Shown here: positions 44,888 to 51,709 of the stretch, piece after piece
Layout: each line of letters opens with the position of its first letter
Numbering within the stretch: position 1 is the first letter of the stretch
From: Bryobacterales bacterium
GTDB taxonomy: Bacteria; Acidobacteriota; Terriglobia; Bryobacterales; Bryobacteraceae
Assembly (NCBI GenBank): GCA_020846745.1
Contig: JADLDI010000131.1
Location: 1-64,000 of the forward strand
DNA: 64,000 nt
Direction of reading: 5' to 3'
Made by a program: the position numbers and the translations under genes
Notes under the pieces: generated by a model
Databases searched by the model: none
Told to the model about the DNA's origin: nothing
What the model saw: only the letters and a program-made list of their open reading frames with translations

Positions 44888-45329
44888 TGGCTGACGCTGG
44901 TCCCAGAATATCGTTCTTGGATCTTCTTTACCTGGTCGTTTCAAATCAGAGTCAACGAAATCCTCATGGACGTCGTCGAGAAGACGGTAGCCGATGCCCT
45001 TCTTGTTTTCGATTCTGAAGTCGAACTTCTGCTCCAAGCGATCGAGCTTCTGCGACAGGTTATCTTTTGCCGGGTCGACCCCGGCTGCTTTTTCCAACAT
45101 CTCGTGCTGTACCCAGCAGTCAGGTGATTTTAACAGCACGCGTAACACTGTGGCCTGCCATTCTGCAAGCGACACCCGCGTACCATCGCCCCGCTGCCAG
45201 ATCCCGGGGATGGCTCGGAAAGAACGAGCTTTTGCCAATACGATAAACCAACTCCGGCATGACGACGATGACGGCCTTTCGCGTATTATTCCACAGGCTG
45301 GCGAAGAGCGCATTGGCAGGCGTTGACAT
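44798..45329 (-). pseudogene. Probable frameshifted winged-helix regulator
   Basis: One minus frame (45120-45371) starts well at ATG 45327-45329 (MSTPANALFASLWNNTRKAV) but reads into nonsense after RIGK. A second frame (44798 onward) contains a good OmpR/CadC-type winged helix: VSLAEWQATVLRVLLKSP, then SQKLDRLEQKFDFRI and KKGIGYRLL. Removing one A from the AAAA run at 45230-45233 joins them into one continuous sequence (RIGKARSFRAIPGIWQRG). The 3' end runs 90 bases into galE on the other strand, so the natural stop may be lost. A sequencing error in the homopolymer, or programmed slippage, would be alternatives. Confidence 0.45.
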
Positions 45330-45363
45330 GTGTCGACATGGGCACGCGTCGACATGGGCACGC
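45322..45363. repeat. 16-bp tandem repeat at the start of the regulator
   Basis: GTCGACATGGGCACGC at 45332-45347 and 45348-45363, preceded by a partial copy (GTTGACATGT, 45322-45331). Each unit contains a GTCGAC palindrome. The array covers the start codon of the upstream frame of the regulator and ends 14 bases before the stop of the next minus-strand gene. Confidence 0.85.
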
Positions 45364-45376
45364 ATCGGCAAGACGG

Positions 45377-46600
45377 TTAGACCCGAATGCGATCGTACGG
45401 CGGCAGGGGGCCGCGCATGAAGAGGGATTCCTTTTGTGCGCGGTAGCGGACGTCGAGGTGTGGCGTTTCGACTTTCGCTCCCTTACAGAACGAAGAGTCC
45501 ATCACGGCTTCGGTGAGGCCGGTGGCGAGGAGGGTGCGCTCCGGGGGATAAAACTCGCGGTTTTTGACGATCGTCTGTTCCACCCAGTAACTCAAGCCAT
45601 TACCGTGGCTCCACGGGCGGCCCCATTGAGTGAGGAAGCAGCAGGTGAGGGGGTCGGAGCGGCCTTCGAGTTCGGCCGCGAAACCGGCTTGTTGGGTTTG
45701 GCCGTTGAGCAGGTAGACGACGCCGAGGAAGCCGCTGCGATAGCCGATCAGGAAAAGAATCGGGTTGTTGACGTTATCTTCGAGACGGCCGCGTTTGAGC
45801 GAATCGTCGTGGCGCATGGCCTCTTCGAGCAGATTACGGGCCCAGGGATTGGCTTCGCTCCAGCGCCACACCTCAGCGCCTTCGAGGCACTGGACCCAAT
45901 TGACACCGGTTTCACCGCCGGCGCGGCGTTCCACCATGCACTGATATGTCTCCAGGCCGTGGTAGCCGTAGGCTTCCTTATCGCCATACCAATAGCCGAC
46001 GGCGCGTTTGATCGGCGCTTCGAGGGGAAGTTCCAGGGCGGGGCGGCGCCAAGTGAGGGTGATGGAGGTTCCGGCGATGAGGGGGAACTTGAGTTCGCGC
46101 GACCAGTCGAACATCTGCTTGGCCTTCTTCCACTCGGTGGAGAAGTGCTTGTCGTGGAACAGCGGAAAAGCGCGCTTTGTTTTGCGGTAGTGATTGACGA
46201 TCTGCTCCATCAACTCGTAACGCGGGTAGAGCTTTTGGCCCTTTTCGTTGAGCGGATAATCGCCATGTTCGCCAATGAGGACGACGCCCTGGATACCCGG
46301 AACCAGCGCCTCGTCGACAGTGGGCTTCAGCGGGATGTTGTGTTTGGCGGCTTCGGCTTTACCGATGTCGGTTTTGGCGGGGGTCTGCGCAATGTACATG
46401 GCGGAGATGTCCAGTTGCGATTCATGCGGTTTACCGTCCCAGTAGAAGCCGCGCAGCATGTTGCCGACGAACACGTCCGCATGCGAGTTGCGGAAGTAGG
46501 TGGTGATGATGGCTGAGATCTTAGCGTGCGGCTGAGCGGCCAACCCCGGGGTTGCCGCGAGTGCGCCGGATCCGGCGGCCAGGAAAGTGCGACGTTCCAT
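45377..46600 (-). CDS. Tat-exported protein of unknown function, 407 residues
   Basis: Start at ATG 46598-46600 giving MERRTFLAAGSGALAATPGLAA, a Tat-type leader. A longer frame upstream runs through the VWA gene and is rejected. The body has segments such as GIQGVVLIGEHGDYPLNEKGQ, FPLFHDKHFSTEWKKAKQMFDWS and LIAGTSITLTWRRP, reminiscent of the nucleotide-binding half of Gfo/Idh-type proteins but without a GxGxxG. I know similar uncharacterised proteins in Acidobacteria and Planctomycetes only by appearance. It is divergent from the VWA gene, sharing the region that carries the conserved operator. Confidence 0.7.
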   Translation of the reverse strand: MERRTFLAAGSGALAATPGLAAQPHAKISAIITTYFRNSHADVFVGNMLRGFYWDGKPHESQLDISAMYIAQTPAKTDIGKAEAAKHNIPLKPTVDEALVPGIQGVVLIGEHGDYPLNEKGQKLYPRYELMEQIVNHYRKTKRAFPLFHDKHFSTEWKKAKQMFDWSRELKFPLIAGTSITLTWRRPALELPLEAPIKRAVGYWYGDKEAYGYHGLETYQCMVERRAGGETGVNWVQCLEGAEVWRWSEANPWARNLLEEAMRHDDSLKRGRLEDNVNNPILFLIGYRSGFLGVVYLLNGQTQQAGFAAELEGRSDPLTCCFLTQWGRPWSHGNGLSYWVEQTIVKNREFYPPERTLLATGLTEAVMDSSFCKGAKVETPHLDVRYRAQKESLFMRGPLPPYDRIRV

Positions 46601-46668
46601 GAACAACGATCGTACCTCGACCGGCGCCTCGCGGAGCGTTGAGGCTGTCGCGGCGGGGTGCGGCGGAG

Positions 46669-46741
46669 TTTCTGACAACCGGGAGTCAGACAAAGTTAAG
46701 GAAAACTTCAGTACCCCTGGACAGAGCATCGCTGTAGAACA
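46669..46741 (+). promoter_or_regulatory. Operator/promoter copy 1, before the VWA gene
   Basis: Blocks TTTCTGACA (46669-46677), AGTCAG (46684-46689), a 23-base block containing GTTAAGGAAAACTTCAG (46691-46713) and TCGCTGTAGAACA (46729-46741). The same blocks occur at 49959-50031 with exactly the same internal spacing, while the bases between them differ. TCTGAC/GTCAGA forms an inverted repeat here. TTAAG-N6-TTCAG is an 11-base direct repeat as bound by OmpR-type regulators, and TGTAGAAC could be an extended -10. The VWA ATG follows 36 bases later. Confidence 0.8.
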
Positions 46742-46777
46742 GGAACTAGGAGTAGATGTGTCTACCCCTGGCCCGTG

Positions 46778-47758
46778 ATGCGATTCCGAACGTTGCTTGT
46801 CTTGCTTGCCGGTGCAATCAGGCTTGTCGCGCAACCGAGGCTTGCCGCGCAACCGATGATGCGCGGCGAGACGATGATGCGCGGCGAGGCGGTGATGCGC
46901 GGCGAGGCGGCGAAGCTGGGGGCAACCAGCACGATCCGCGTGGATTCGGACCTGGTACTGGTGCCCACGGTGGTGACGGACCAGGACTACAGGCCCGTGT
47001 TTGCGCTGGATCGCGACCACTTTCGGTTGACGGTCGATAAGGTGGACACACCGATTGCCGCGGTGTGGAAAGACAATGGCCCGCTGTCGGTAGTGATTGT
47101 GTTTGACGCGAGCAAGAGCATGCGCGAAGTCATGAACCGGGCGAGGCACGCGGTGGATGGCTTCTTCCGGCTGGCTCATCCGGATGACGAATACGCATTG
47201 GTAGTGTGCCAGGAGCGTGGGCGGGTTGCGGTTCCGTTCACCTCGAATGTGGAGACGGTCCGGTCGCAAATCGTGAATGCATCGGCCGAGGGGTCGACGC
47301 CGCTGTACGATTCGGTGCGGCTGGCGATGGATGTTTCGCGTAAGGCTCGTCACCAGCGGCGGGCGATTCTTGTTATCTCAGACGCTGAGGATACGTCGAG
47401 TCGAGTAAGTTACAAATCGCTATGGCGGGAAGCGCTGGAATCGACCGCGTATATCTACGTACTGCAACTTTGGACGGGCGGCTACGTTGGGGAAGGCCCG
47501 GAATTCCGGTCGCTGCGTTCGCTGGCAGACGTAACGGGCGGCGTTTTCTACGGCGACCTTTCGGCCCGGCGCTTTTACGAATGTTTTGAGCGGCTGGATC
47601 TGCATCAGAGGTATGTGCTGGCATTCCATCCCACGGCGATGCCGCACGACAGGCGGCGGCACCAGTTAGAGGTTCGGGTTCGACAGAGCGCGGCGCAGAA
47701 TCTGAAACTGTTCTGGCGGCACGCGTATGTCGATTCCGAACCTGGAGATGCTGAGTAA
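46778..47758 (+). CDS. VWFA-related protein of the acidobacterial TIGR03436 type
   Basis: About 326 residues from ATG 46778 (a GTG directly precedes). A leader (RFRTLLVLLAGAIRLVAQ) leads into an unusual repeat region (RLAAQP, MMRGET, MMRGEA, VMRGEA) made by an 18-bp array. The VWA domain then shows the MIDAS motif VFDASKSMREV (DxSxS), GSTPLYDSV (Thr) and VISDAEDTSS (Asp). The first strand region VPTVVTDQDYRPVFALDRDHFRLTVD is typical of this family. It is likely exported and metal-dependent in protein or peptidoglycan contacts. Its upstream region repeats that of the efflux operon. Confidence 0.85.
   Translation: MRFRTLLVLLAGAIRLVAQPRLAAQPMMRGETMMRGEAVMRGEAAKLGATSTIRVDSDLVLVPTVVTDQDYRPVFALDRDHFRLTVDKVDTPIAAVWKDNGPLSVVIVFDASKSMREVMNRARHAVDGFFRLAHPDDEYALVVCQERGRVAVPFTSNVETVRSQIVNASAEGSTPLYDSVRLAMDVSRKARHQRRAILVISDAEDTSSRVSYKSLWREALESTAYIYVLQLWTGGYVGEGPEFRSLRSLADVTGGVFYGDLSARRFYECFERLDLHQRYVLAFHPTAMPHDRRRHQLEVRVRQSAAQNLKLFWRHAYVDSEPGDAE
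46820..46909 (+). repeat. Two-type 18-bp tandem array in the VWA gene
   Basis: Units A at 46820-46837 and 46838-46855 (AGGCTTGTCGCGCAACCG and one-base variant), then units B at 46856-46873, 46874-46891 and 46892-46909 (ATGATGCGCGGCGAGACG and one- to two-base variants). All are in frame, encoding six-residue repeats at the junction of signal peptide and mature protein. Confidence 0.92.
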
Positions 47759-47763
47759 CCGGT

Positions 47764-49230
47764 TCAGACCCTGGCGTGACGTTCCGCGGGCTCTGTTGCG
47801 CCTTCGGACCGAGGGGAAGCAGGTTCAACCGTTGCGGGCAGAGTAATGCGGATGACCGCGCCCGTTTCGGGCCGGCTTTCGGCTGTAATCGTGCCGCGAT
47901 GCATCTCAACGGTCCAGCGGGTGATCGCCAGGCCCAGACCTGTCCCGCCCGCGCCCGGTGAGCGGCCTTTCTCGACACGATAGAAACGGTCAAAGATTTT
48001 GGGAAGGCTTTCCACAGGGATGCCGGGTCCGCTGTCCTGAACGGAGATTACAACTTCGTGCGGGCGCTCGATCGCTTCGATGCGGATGGCTCCGCCGGGC
48101 GGGGTAAATTTAATGGCGTTGTGAAGCACGTTGACGAGGGCCTGGCGGAGCAGCAGCCAGTCTGCGCGGATGCGGCAATCGGCCGGAACGTCGACGGTGA
48201 GCGTCTGCGCGTTCTCCTCGAGCAGAACTTCGAGCAAACCGGTGCACTCATCGACCAGGGCCTTGACGCCAAAGGTTGATGGGTTGAGATGTATCTCGCC
48301 GGCATCGGCCCGAGCGATAGCCAGCAGGTTATCCACCAGTTTTGTGAGCTTGTTGGCTTCCTCCAGCATGCTGCCGATGGCGTCGCGATAACTTTCGGGG
48401 CTGGTGGATTGACGCTGAAGAGCAACTTCACCGACGCTGCGGATGCCGGTAAGCGGTGTGCGCAGTTCGTGCGAAGCATCGGAGGTGAAGCGGCGCAGTT
48501 GTTCGAAAGAGCGCTCCAGCTGACCGAGAACCGAATTGAACACGCGCGCCAGTTCCGCCAATTCGCCGTCCGCGGGGTTTACCGGTAAGCGTTCATGCAG
48601 GCGGTCGCTTCGGATCTCTTCGGCTTTGCGCGCCATCGACTGAATCGGCTGCAGCGCATTCGAGGCGAGGCGATATCCGCCGAGTCCGGCGAGGAACAGC
48701 ACGAGGGGGAGCGGTAGGACCAGCGAAACAAGGTCAGACCGGAACTGTGCCCACAGCGGTTCCTGACTGTGGGCCACACGGATGATGGTTGGACGGCCAT
48801 CGACTACGTGATAGCGGCTGACAAGTTGCACGCGCATACCGTCGGCGAGGGTATACTCGCGCGCGGAGTAGCCGCCGACACCTTCGTTGGGCAGCATGGC
48901 TTCGCCGAGCGACCGCCGGCCGAGCATGTCGTTGCGGAGAAGCACACGCCCGCTGGGCGACCGCACCTCGAGCAGGCGTTCGAGCACCAACTTGGATTCC
49001 GGGTGATTGTGGTAATCGTCTTTGAGCCAAAGGCGGCCATCGGCGGTGAAATGCAGAAGACCTTCTACTGTTTCGACGTCCTGGATGGCGTGGCGGACGA
49101 GTTGGGAACGCAGGTCGCGGAGCATGAGGAAACAGGCTGCGCCCGAATATATGAGCTGAATGACGGCGAGAATGCTCACGAAATAGAGCGTGAGGCGGGT
49201 GCGGATGTGGCGGGGATCGAGCAGGCTCAC
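47764..49230 (-). CDS. Membrane sensor histidine kinase (heavy-metal/efflux type)
   Basis: 488 residues starting with GTG that overlaps the regulator stop (GTGA). Membrane helices near 13-35 and 163-188 flank a periplasmic domain of about 125 residues. HAMP follows; the His box is DASHELRTPLTGIRSVG (His near 256), then NVLHNAIKFTPPGG, DSGPGIPVE, FDRFYRVEKG and GTGLGLAITRW. This is the CusS/CzcS-like architecture often paired with RND pumps. It probably senses a toxic compound or metal in the periplasm and controls the divergent efflux operon. Confidence 0.94.
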   Translation of the reverse strand: MSLLDPRHIRTRLTLYFVSILAVIQLIYSGAACFLMLRDLRSQLVRHAIQDVETVEGLLHFTADGRLWLKDDYHNHPESKLVLERLLEVRSPSGRVLLRNDMLGRRSLGEAMLPNEGVGGYSAREYTLADGMRVQLVSRYHVVDGRPTIIRVAHSQEPLWAQFRSDLVSLVLPLPLVLFLAGLGGYRLASNALQPIQSMARKAEEIRSDRLHERLPVNPADGELAELARVFNSVLGQLERSFEQLRRFTSDASHELRTPLTGIRSVGEVALQRQSTSPESYRDAIGSMLEEANKLTKLVDNLLAIARADAGEIHLNPSTFGVKALVDECTGLLEVLLEENAQTLTVDVPADCRIRADWLLLRQALVNVLHNAIKFTPPGGAIRIEAIERPHEVVISVQDSGPGIPVESLPKIFDRFYRVEKGRSPGAGGTGLGLAITRWTVEMHRGTITAESRPETGAVIRITLPATVEPASPRSEGATEPAERHARV

Positions 49231-49913
49231 GCCTGATCCTCCCGAAGAATAAAGCCGACGCCGCGTACGGTGTGGAGCAGTTTGGCTTCGAAGCCTTCGT
49301 CGATTTTGCGGCGCAAGCGGGCGACATGGACGTCGATCACGTTGTCGATGGGTGTCGCGCGGGTTGTTTCCTTCCAGACGTCGCGGGCGAGCATTTCCCG
49401 AGAGACGACGGAGCCGCGGTTGCGCATGAGGTATTCGAGCAGTTCGAACTCACGAGTGGTCAGTTCGAGCTGTTTGCCGGCGCGAAACACCGAACGGGCC
49501 GCGGTATCGACGATGAGATTGGCGATGCTCATTCGGGCGATGGGCTTGTCTTGGCCGCCACGGCGCAGCATGGCGCGAACACGGGCCAGCAATTCAGGAA
49601 ACGCAAAAGGCTTAACGATATAGTCGTCAGCGCCGGCATCGAGACCGCCGACGCGATCGTCGATGGAGTCTTTGGCGGTGACGAGAAGGACGGGAATGCC
49701 GACTCCGTTTTGGCGCAAACGTCCGAGAATTTCGAGACCACTTCTGCCGGGCAGCATTACATCGAGCATCAGCAGGTCAAAGTGATCGGAGTAGAGGAGA
49801 TAGAAGCCTTCCTCGCCGGACCGGGCCACCGAAACCTGGTAGCCTTCGTCCTCAAGCCCCTGGCGAAGGGCATTGGCGAGTTTGGGTTCGTCTTCAACTA
49901 CCAGGATATGCAC
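49227..49913 (-). CDS. OmpR-family response regulator of the efflux locus
   Basis: 228 residues: receiver with E7/D8, D51 in LLMLDVMLPGRSG and K101 in YIVKPF, then a winged helix with the recognition region around TTREFELLEYLMRNRG and DVHVARLRRKIDEG, ending RGVGFILRED. It is coupled to its kinase by a 4-base overlap. It starts 45 bases from operator copy 2, which also faces the divergent DUF190-RND operon, so autoregulation plus control of the pump is likely. Confidence 0.94.
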   Translation of the reverse strand: MHILVVEDEPKLANALRQGLEDEGYQVSVARSGEEGFYLLYSDHFDLLMLDVMLPGRSGLEILGRLRQNGVGIPVLLVTAKDSIDDRVGGLDAGADDYIVKPFAFPELLARVRAMLRRGGQDKPIARMSIANLIVDTAARSVFRAGKQLELTTREFELLEYLMRNRGSVVSREMLARDVWKETTRATPIDNVIDVHVARLRRKIDEGFEAKLLHTVRGVGFILREDQA

Positions 49914-49958
49914 CGATTATTGATATACCGCGGAAGTGGCGCCCGTCAGACTGAAGAA

Positions 49959-50031
49959 TTTCTGACAGTTACCAGTCAGGCAAAGTTAAGGAAAACTTCA
50001 GTAGGCAGCCAATGGACCTCGCTGTAGAACA
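49959..50031 (+). promoter_or_regulatory. Operator/promoter copy 2, between the regulator and the efflux operon
   Basis: Same conserved blocks as at 46669-46741, offset by exactly 3290 bases: TTTCTGACA (49959-49967), AGTCAG (49974-49979), the 23-base block (49981-50003) and TCGCTGTAGAACA (50019-50031). Orientation is the same with respect to the plus-strand gene downstream (ATG at 50079, 47 bases later). A further GTCAGACTGAAG lies upstream at 49945-49956. The regulator gene begins at 49913 on the other strand. Confidence 0.82.
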
Positions 50032-50078
50032 AAGATTGCACTCCATCGCGAGCCCCCCGGCTCGGCGCCAGGACATTC

Positions 50079-50429
50079 ATGCTGCATCCCGGACCCGCCA
50101 AGAAAGTAACGATCCATGTGAACGAGGACACGGCTGCACAGCACGATTTCCTCTATAACGAGATTTTCGCATTTCTGCTGGACAAGGGGGTTGCGGGCGC
50201 GAGCCTGGTCCGGCCGCAAGCCGGTTTCGGGTTTCATCACCGGGTTCACCAAGCGGACGGCGATCTGGCAGGGCGGGAGCATATGCCAGTGCGGATCGAG
50301 TTTATCGAATCGGCGGAAAAGGTGGCGAGCTTGATGCCTGCGCTGTGCGAGTTGCTGGTGGACGGGTTGATTGAAGCGCACGACACTACCATCTACAAAG
50401 CGACTGCCACGCGGGAGCCGTCACTGTAA
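50079..50429 (+). CDS. DUF190 protein (PII-like)
   Basis: 116 residues of the DUF190 family, a ferredoxin-like fold related to PII: KKVTIHVNEDTAAQHDFLYNEI, a Gly-rich turn GVAGASLVRPQAGFGFHHRVH and MPVRIEFIESAEKVASLMPAL. Members are best known next to the fluoride exporter CrcB and in efflux operons, and may bind small ligands. Here it is the first gene of the RND operon; its stop overlaps the TolC-like ATG (TAATG), so it is probably a regulator or sensor for the pump. Confidence 0.85.
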   Translation: MLHPGPAKKVTIHVNEDTAAQHDFLYNEIFAFLLDKGVAGASLVRPQAGFGFHHRVHQADGDLAGREHMPVRIEFIESAEKVASLMPALCELLVDGLIEAHDTTIYKATATREPSL

Positions 50430-51709
50430 TGCGGATCAGATGGGCAGCCTGCGTAGCGCTGCTTCTCTGCCGCACGCTGGCTGGGCAGCAGGCGCAGCGG
50501 GTGACTCTGCAGGAAGCGGAACAGCGTGCCGTGGCGAACCATCCGCGCATTGGGTCGGCGGGATTAAACGCGCAGGCCGCGGGGGCGGTGGTGAAGCAGG
50601 TGCGGTCTGCGTTCCTGCCGCAACTCACGGGCAACGCAACTTCGGTGGGCGCCGATCGGAACACGTCCATCGCAGCGGGCACGTTGCAGACATCGGGGTT
50701 AGTGAGCCGCGCCGCCACGGGCGTGGGCGTTTCGCAGTTGATCACCGATTTCGGGCGCACATCGAAGCTGGCGGAAGCCGCGCGGATCCGGGCGGAAGCA
50801 CAGGGGCAGAACGTGGCGGCCACACGAGCGCAGGTGCTGCTCGAAGTGCATCAGGCGTACTACGCGGCGCTGGCTGCCGACGCGGTGCTGGGCGTGGCTC
50901 GCGAACGCCTGGAAATGCTGCAGTTGACATTGCGGCAGGTGCGCGCGCTGGCGGCGAGCAGTTTGAAGTCGACGCTGGATGTGAGCTTCGCGGAAGTGGC
51001 GGTATCGGAATCGGAACTGGTGTTGTATCAAGCGGAAAACGCGGCGAAGGCGAGCCGCGCGAATCTGGCGGCGGCGATGGGAAATCCTGATCAGACGGAA
51101 TTGTCGATTGTCGATGTTCAATTACCGGACCGCCTGGCGGGCGACGTGGAGGCGGCAGTAGGCGACGCACTACGGAACCGTCCCGACCTGAGTGTGTTGA
51201 ACCTGACACAGTCGGCCGCGGAACGGTTCGCAGAGGCGGAAAAGAAGCTGCGCTATCCGGCACTAACCGCGGTCGCTGTGGCGGGTACCGTTCCGGTTCA
51301 TCAAACTAACTTTTCCGATAGCTATAGCGCGGCCGGCGTGAATATCTCACTGCCGATATTGAACGGGGGGCTGAACAGTGCCCGGCGGGCTGAAGCCGAA
51401 CTGCGGGCGCGGGCCAGTGCGAAGGACGTACAGTCGCTGGCTTTACAGATTGGCGCAGCCGTGCGCGTGGCCTGGTTCGACGCGGAGACGGCGTGGCGGC
51501 GTCTGGATGTAACCGCCCGGATGACGCAACAGGCAGCCACTACGCTGCGGTTGGCGAAGGCGCGATATGAAATCGGGCTAAGCGGCATTCTTGAACTGAC
51601 GCAGGCCCAGGTGGCGTTAACATCGGCGCAAACGGCCGGCGCCGGCGCTAAGTACGACTATCTCAGCCGCCTGGCACAACTGAACTACGCGACAGGAGCA
51701 TTTCGTTGA
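50429..51709 (+). CDS. TolC-family outer membrane efflux protein
   Basis: 426 residues with a signal peptide (AACVALLLCRTLAGQ) and two OEP repeats of long coiled helices and beta strands: VTLQEAEQRAVANHPRI begins the first, and LPDRLAGDVEAAVGDALRNRPDLSVL the second. Outer-membrane strand regions read LPQLTGNATSVG and YPALTAVAVAGTVP. It forms the exit duct for the pump encoded downstream. Its stop overlaps the next start by four bases (TTGA). Confidence 0.93.
   Translation: MRIRWAACVALLLCRTLAGQQAQRVTLQEAEQRAVANHPRIGSAGLNAQAAGAVVKQVRSAFLPQLTGNATSVGADRNTSIAAGTLQTSGLVSRAATGVGVSQLITDFGRTSKLAEAARIRAEAQGQNVAATRAQVLLEVHQAYYAALAADAVLGVARERLEMLQLTLRQVRALAASSLKSTLDVSFAEVAVSESELVLYQAENAAKASRANLAAAMGNPDQTELSIVDVQLPDRLAGDVEAAVGDALRNRPDLSVLNLTQSAAERFAEAEKKLRYPALTAVAVAGTVPVHQTNFSDSYSAAGVNISLPILNGGLNSARRAEAELRARASAKDVQSLALQIGAAVRVAWFDAETAWRRLDVTARMTQQAATTLRLAKARYEIGLSGILELTQAQVALTSAQTAGAGAKYDYLSRLAQLNYATGAFR

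Noticed and set aside
46601..47353. Minus-strand extension of the 407-residue Tat protein to 658 residues
   Set aside because: The extra part is antisense to the VWA gene, is rich in His and Arg from the 18-bp array, and would put the Tat leader in the middle of the protein.
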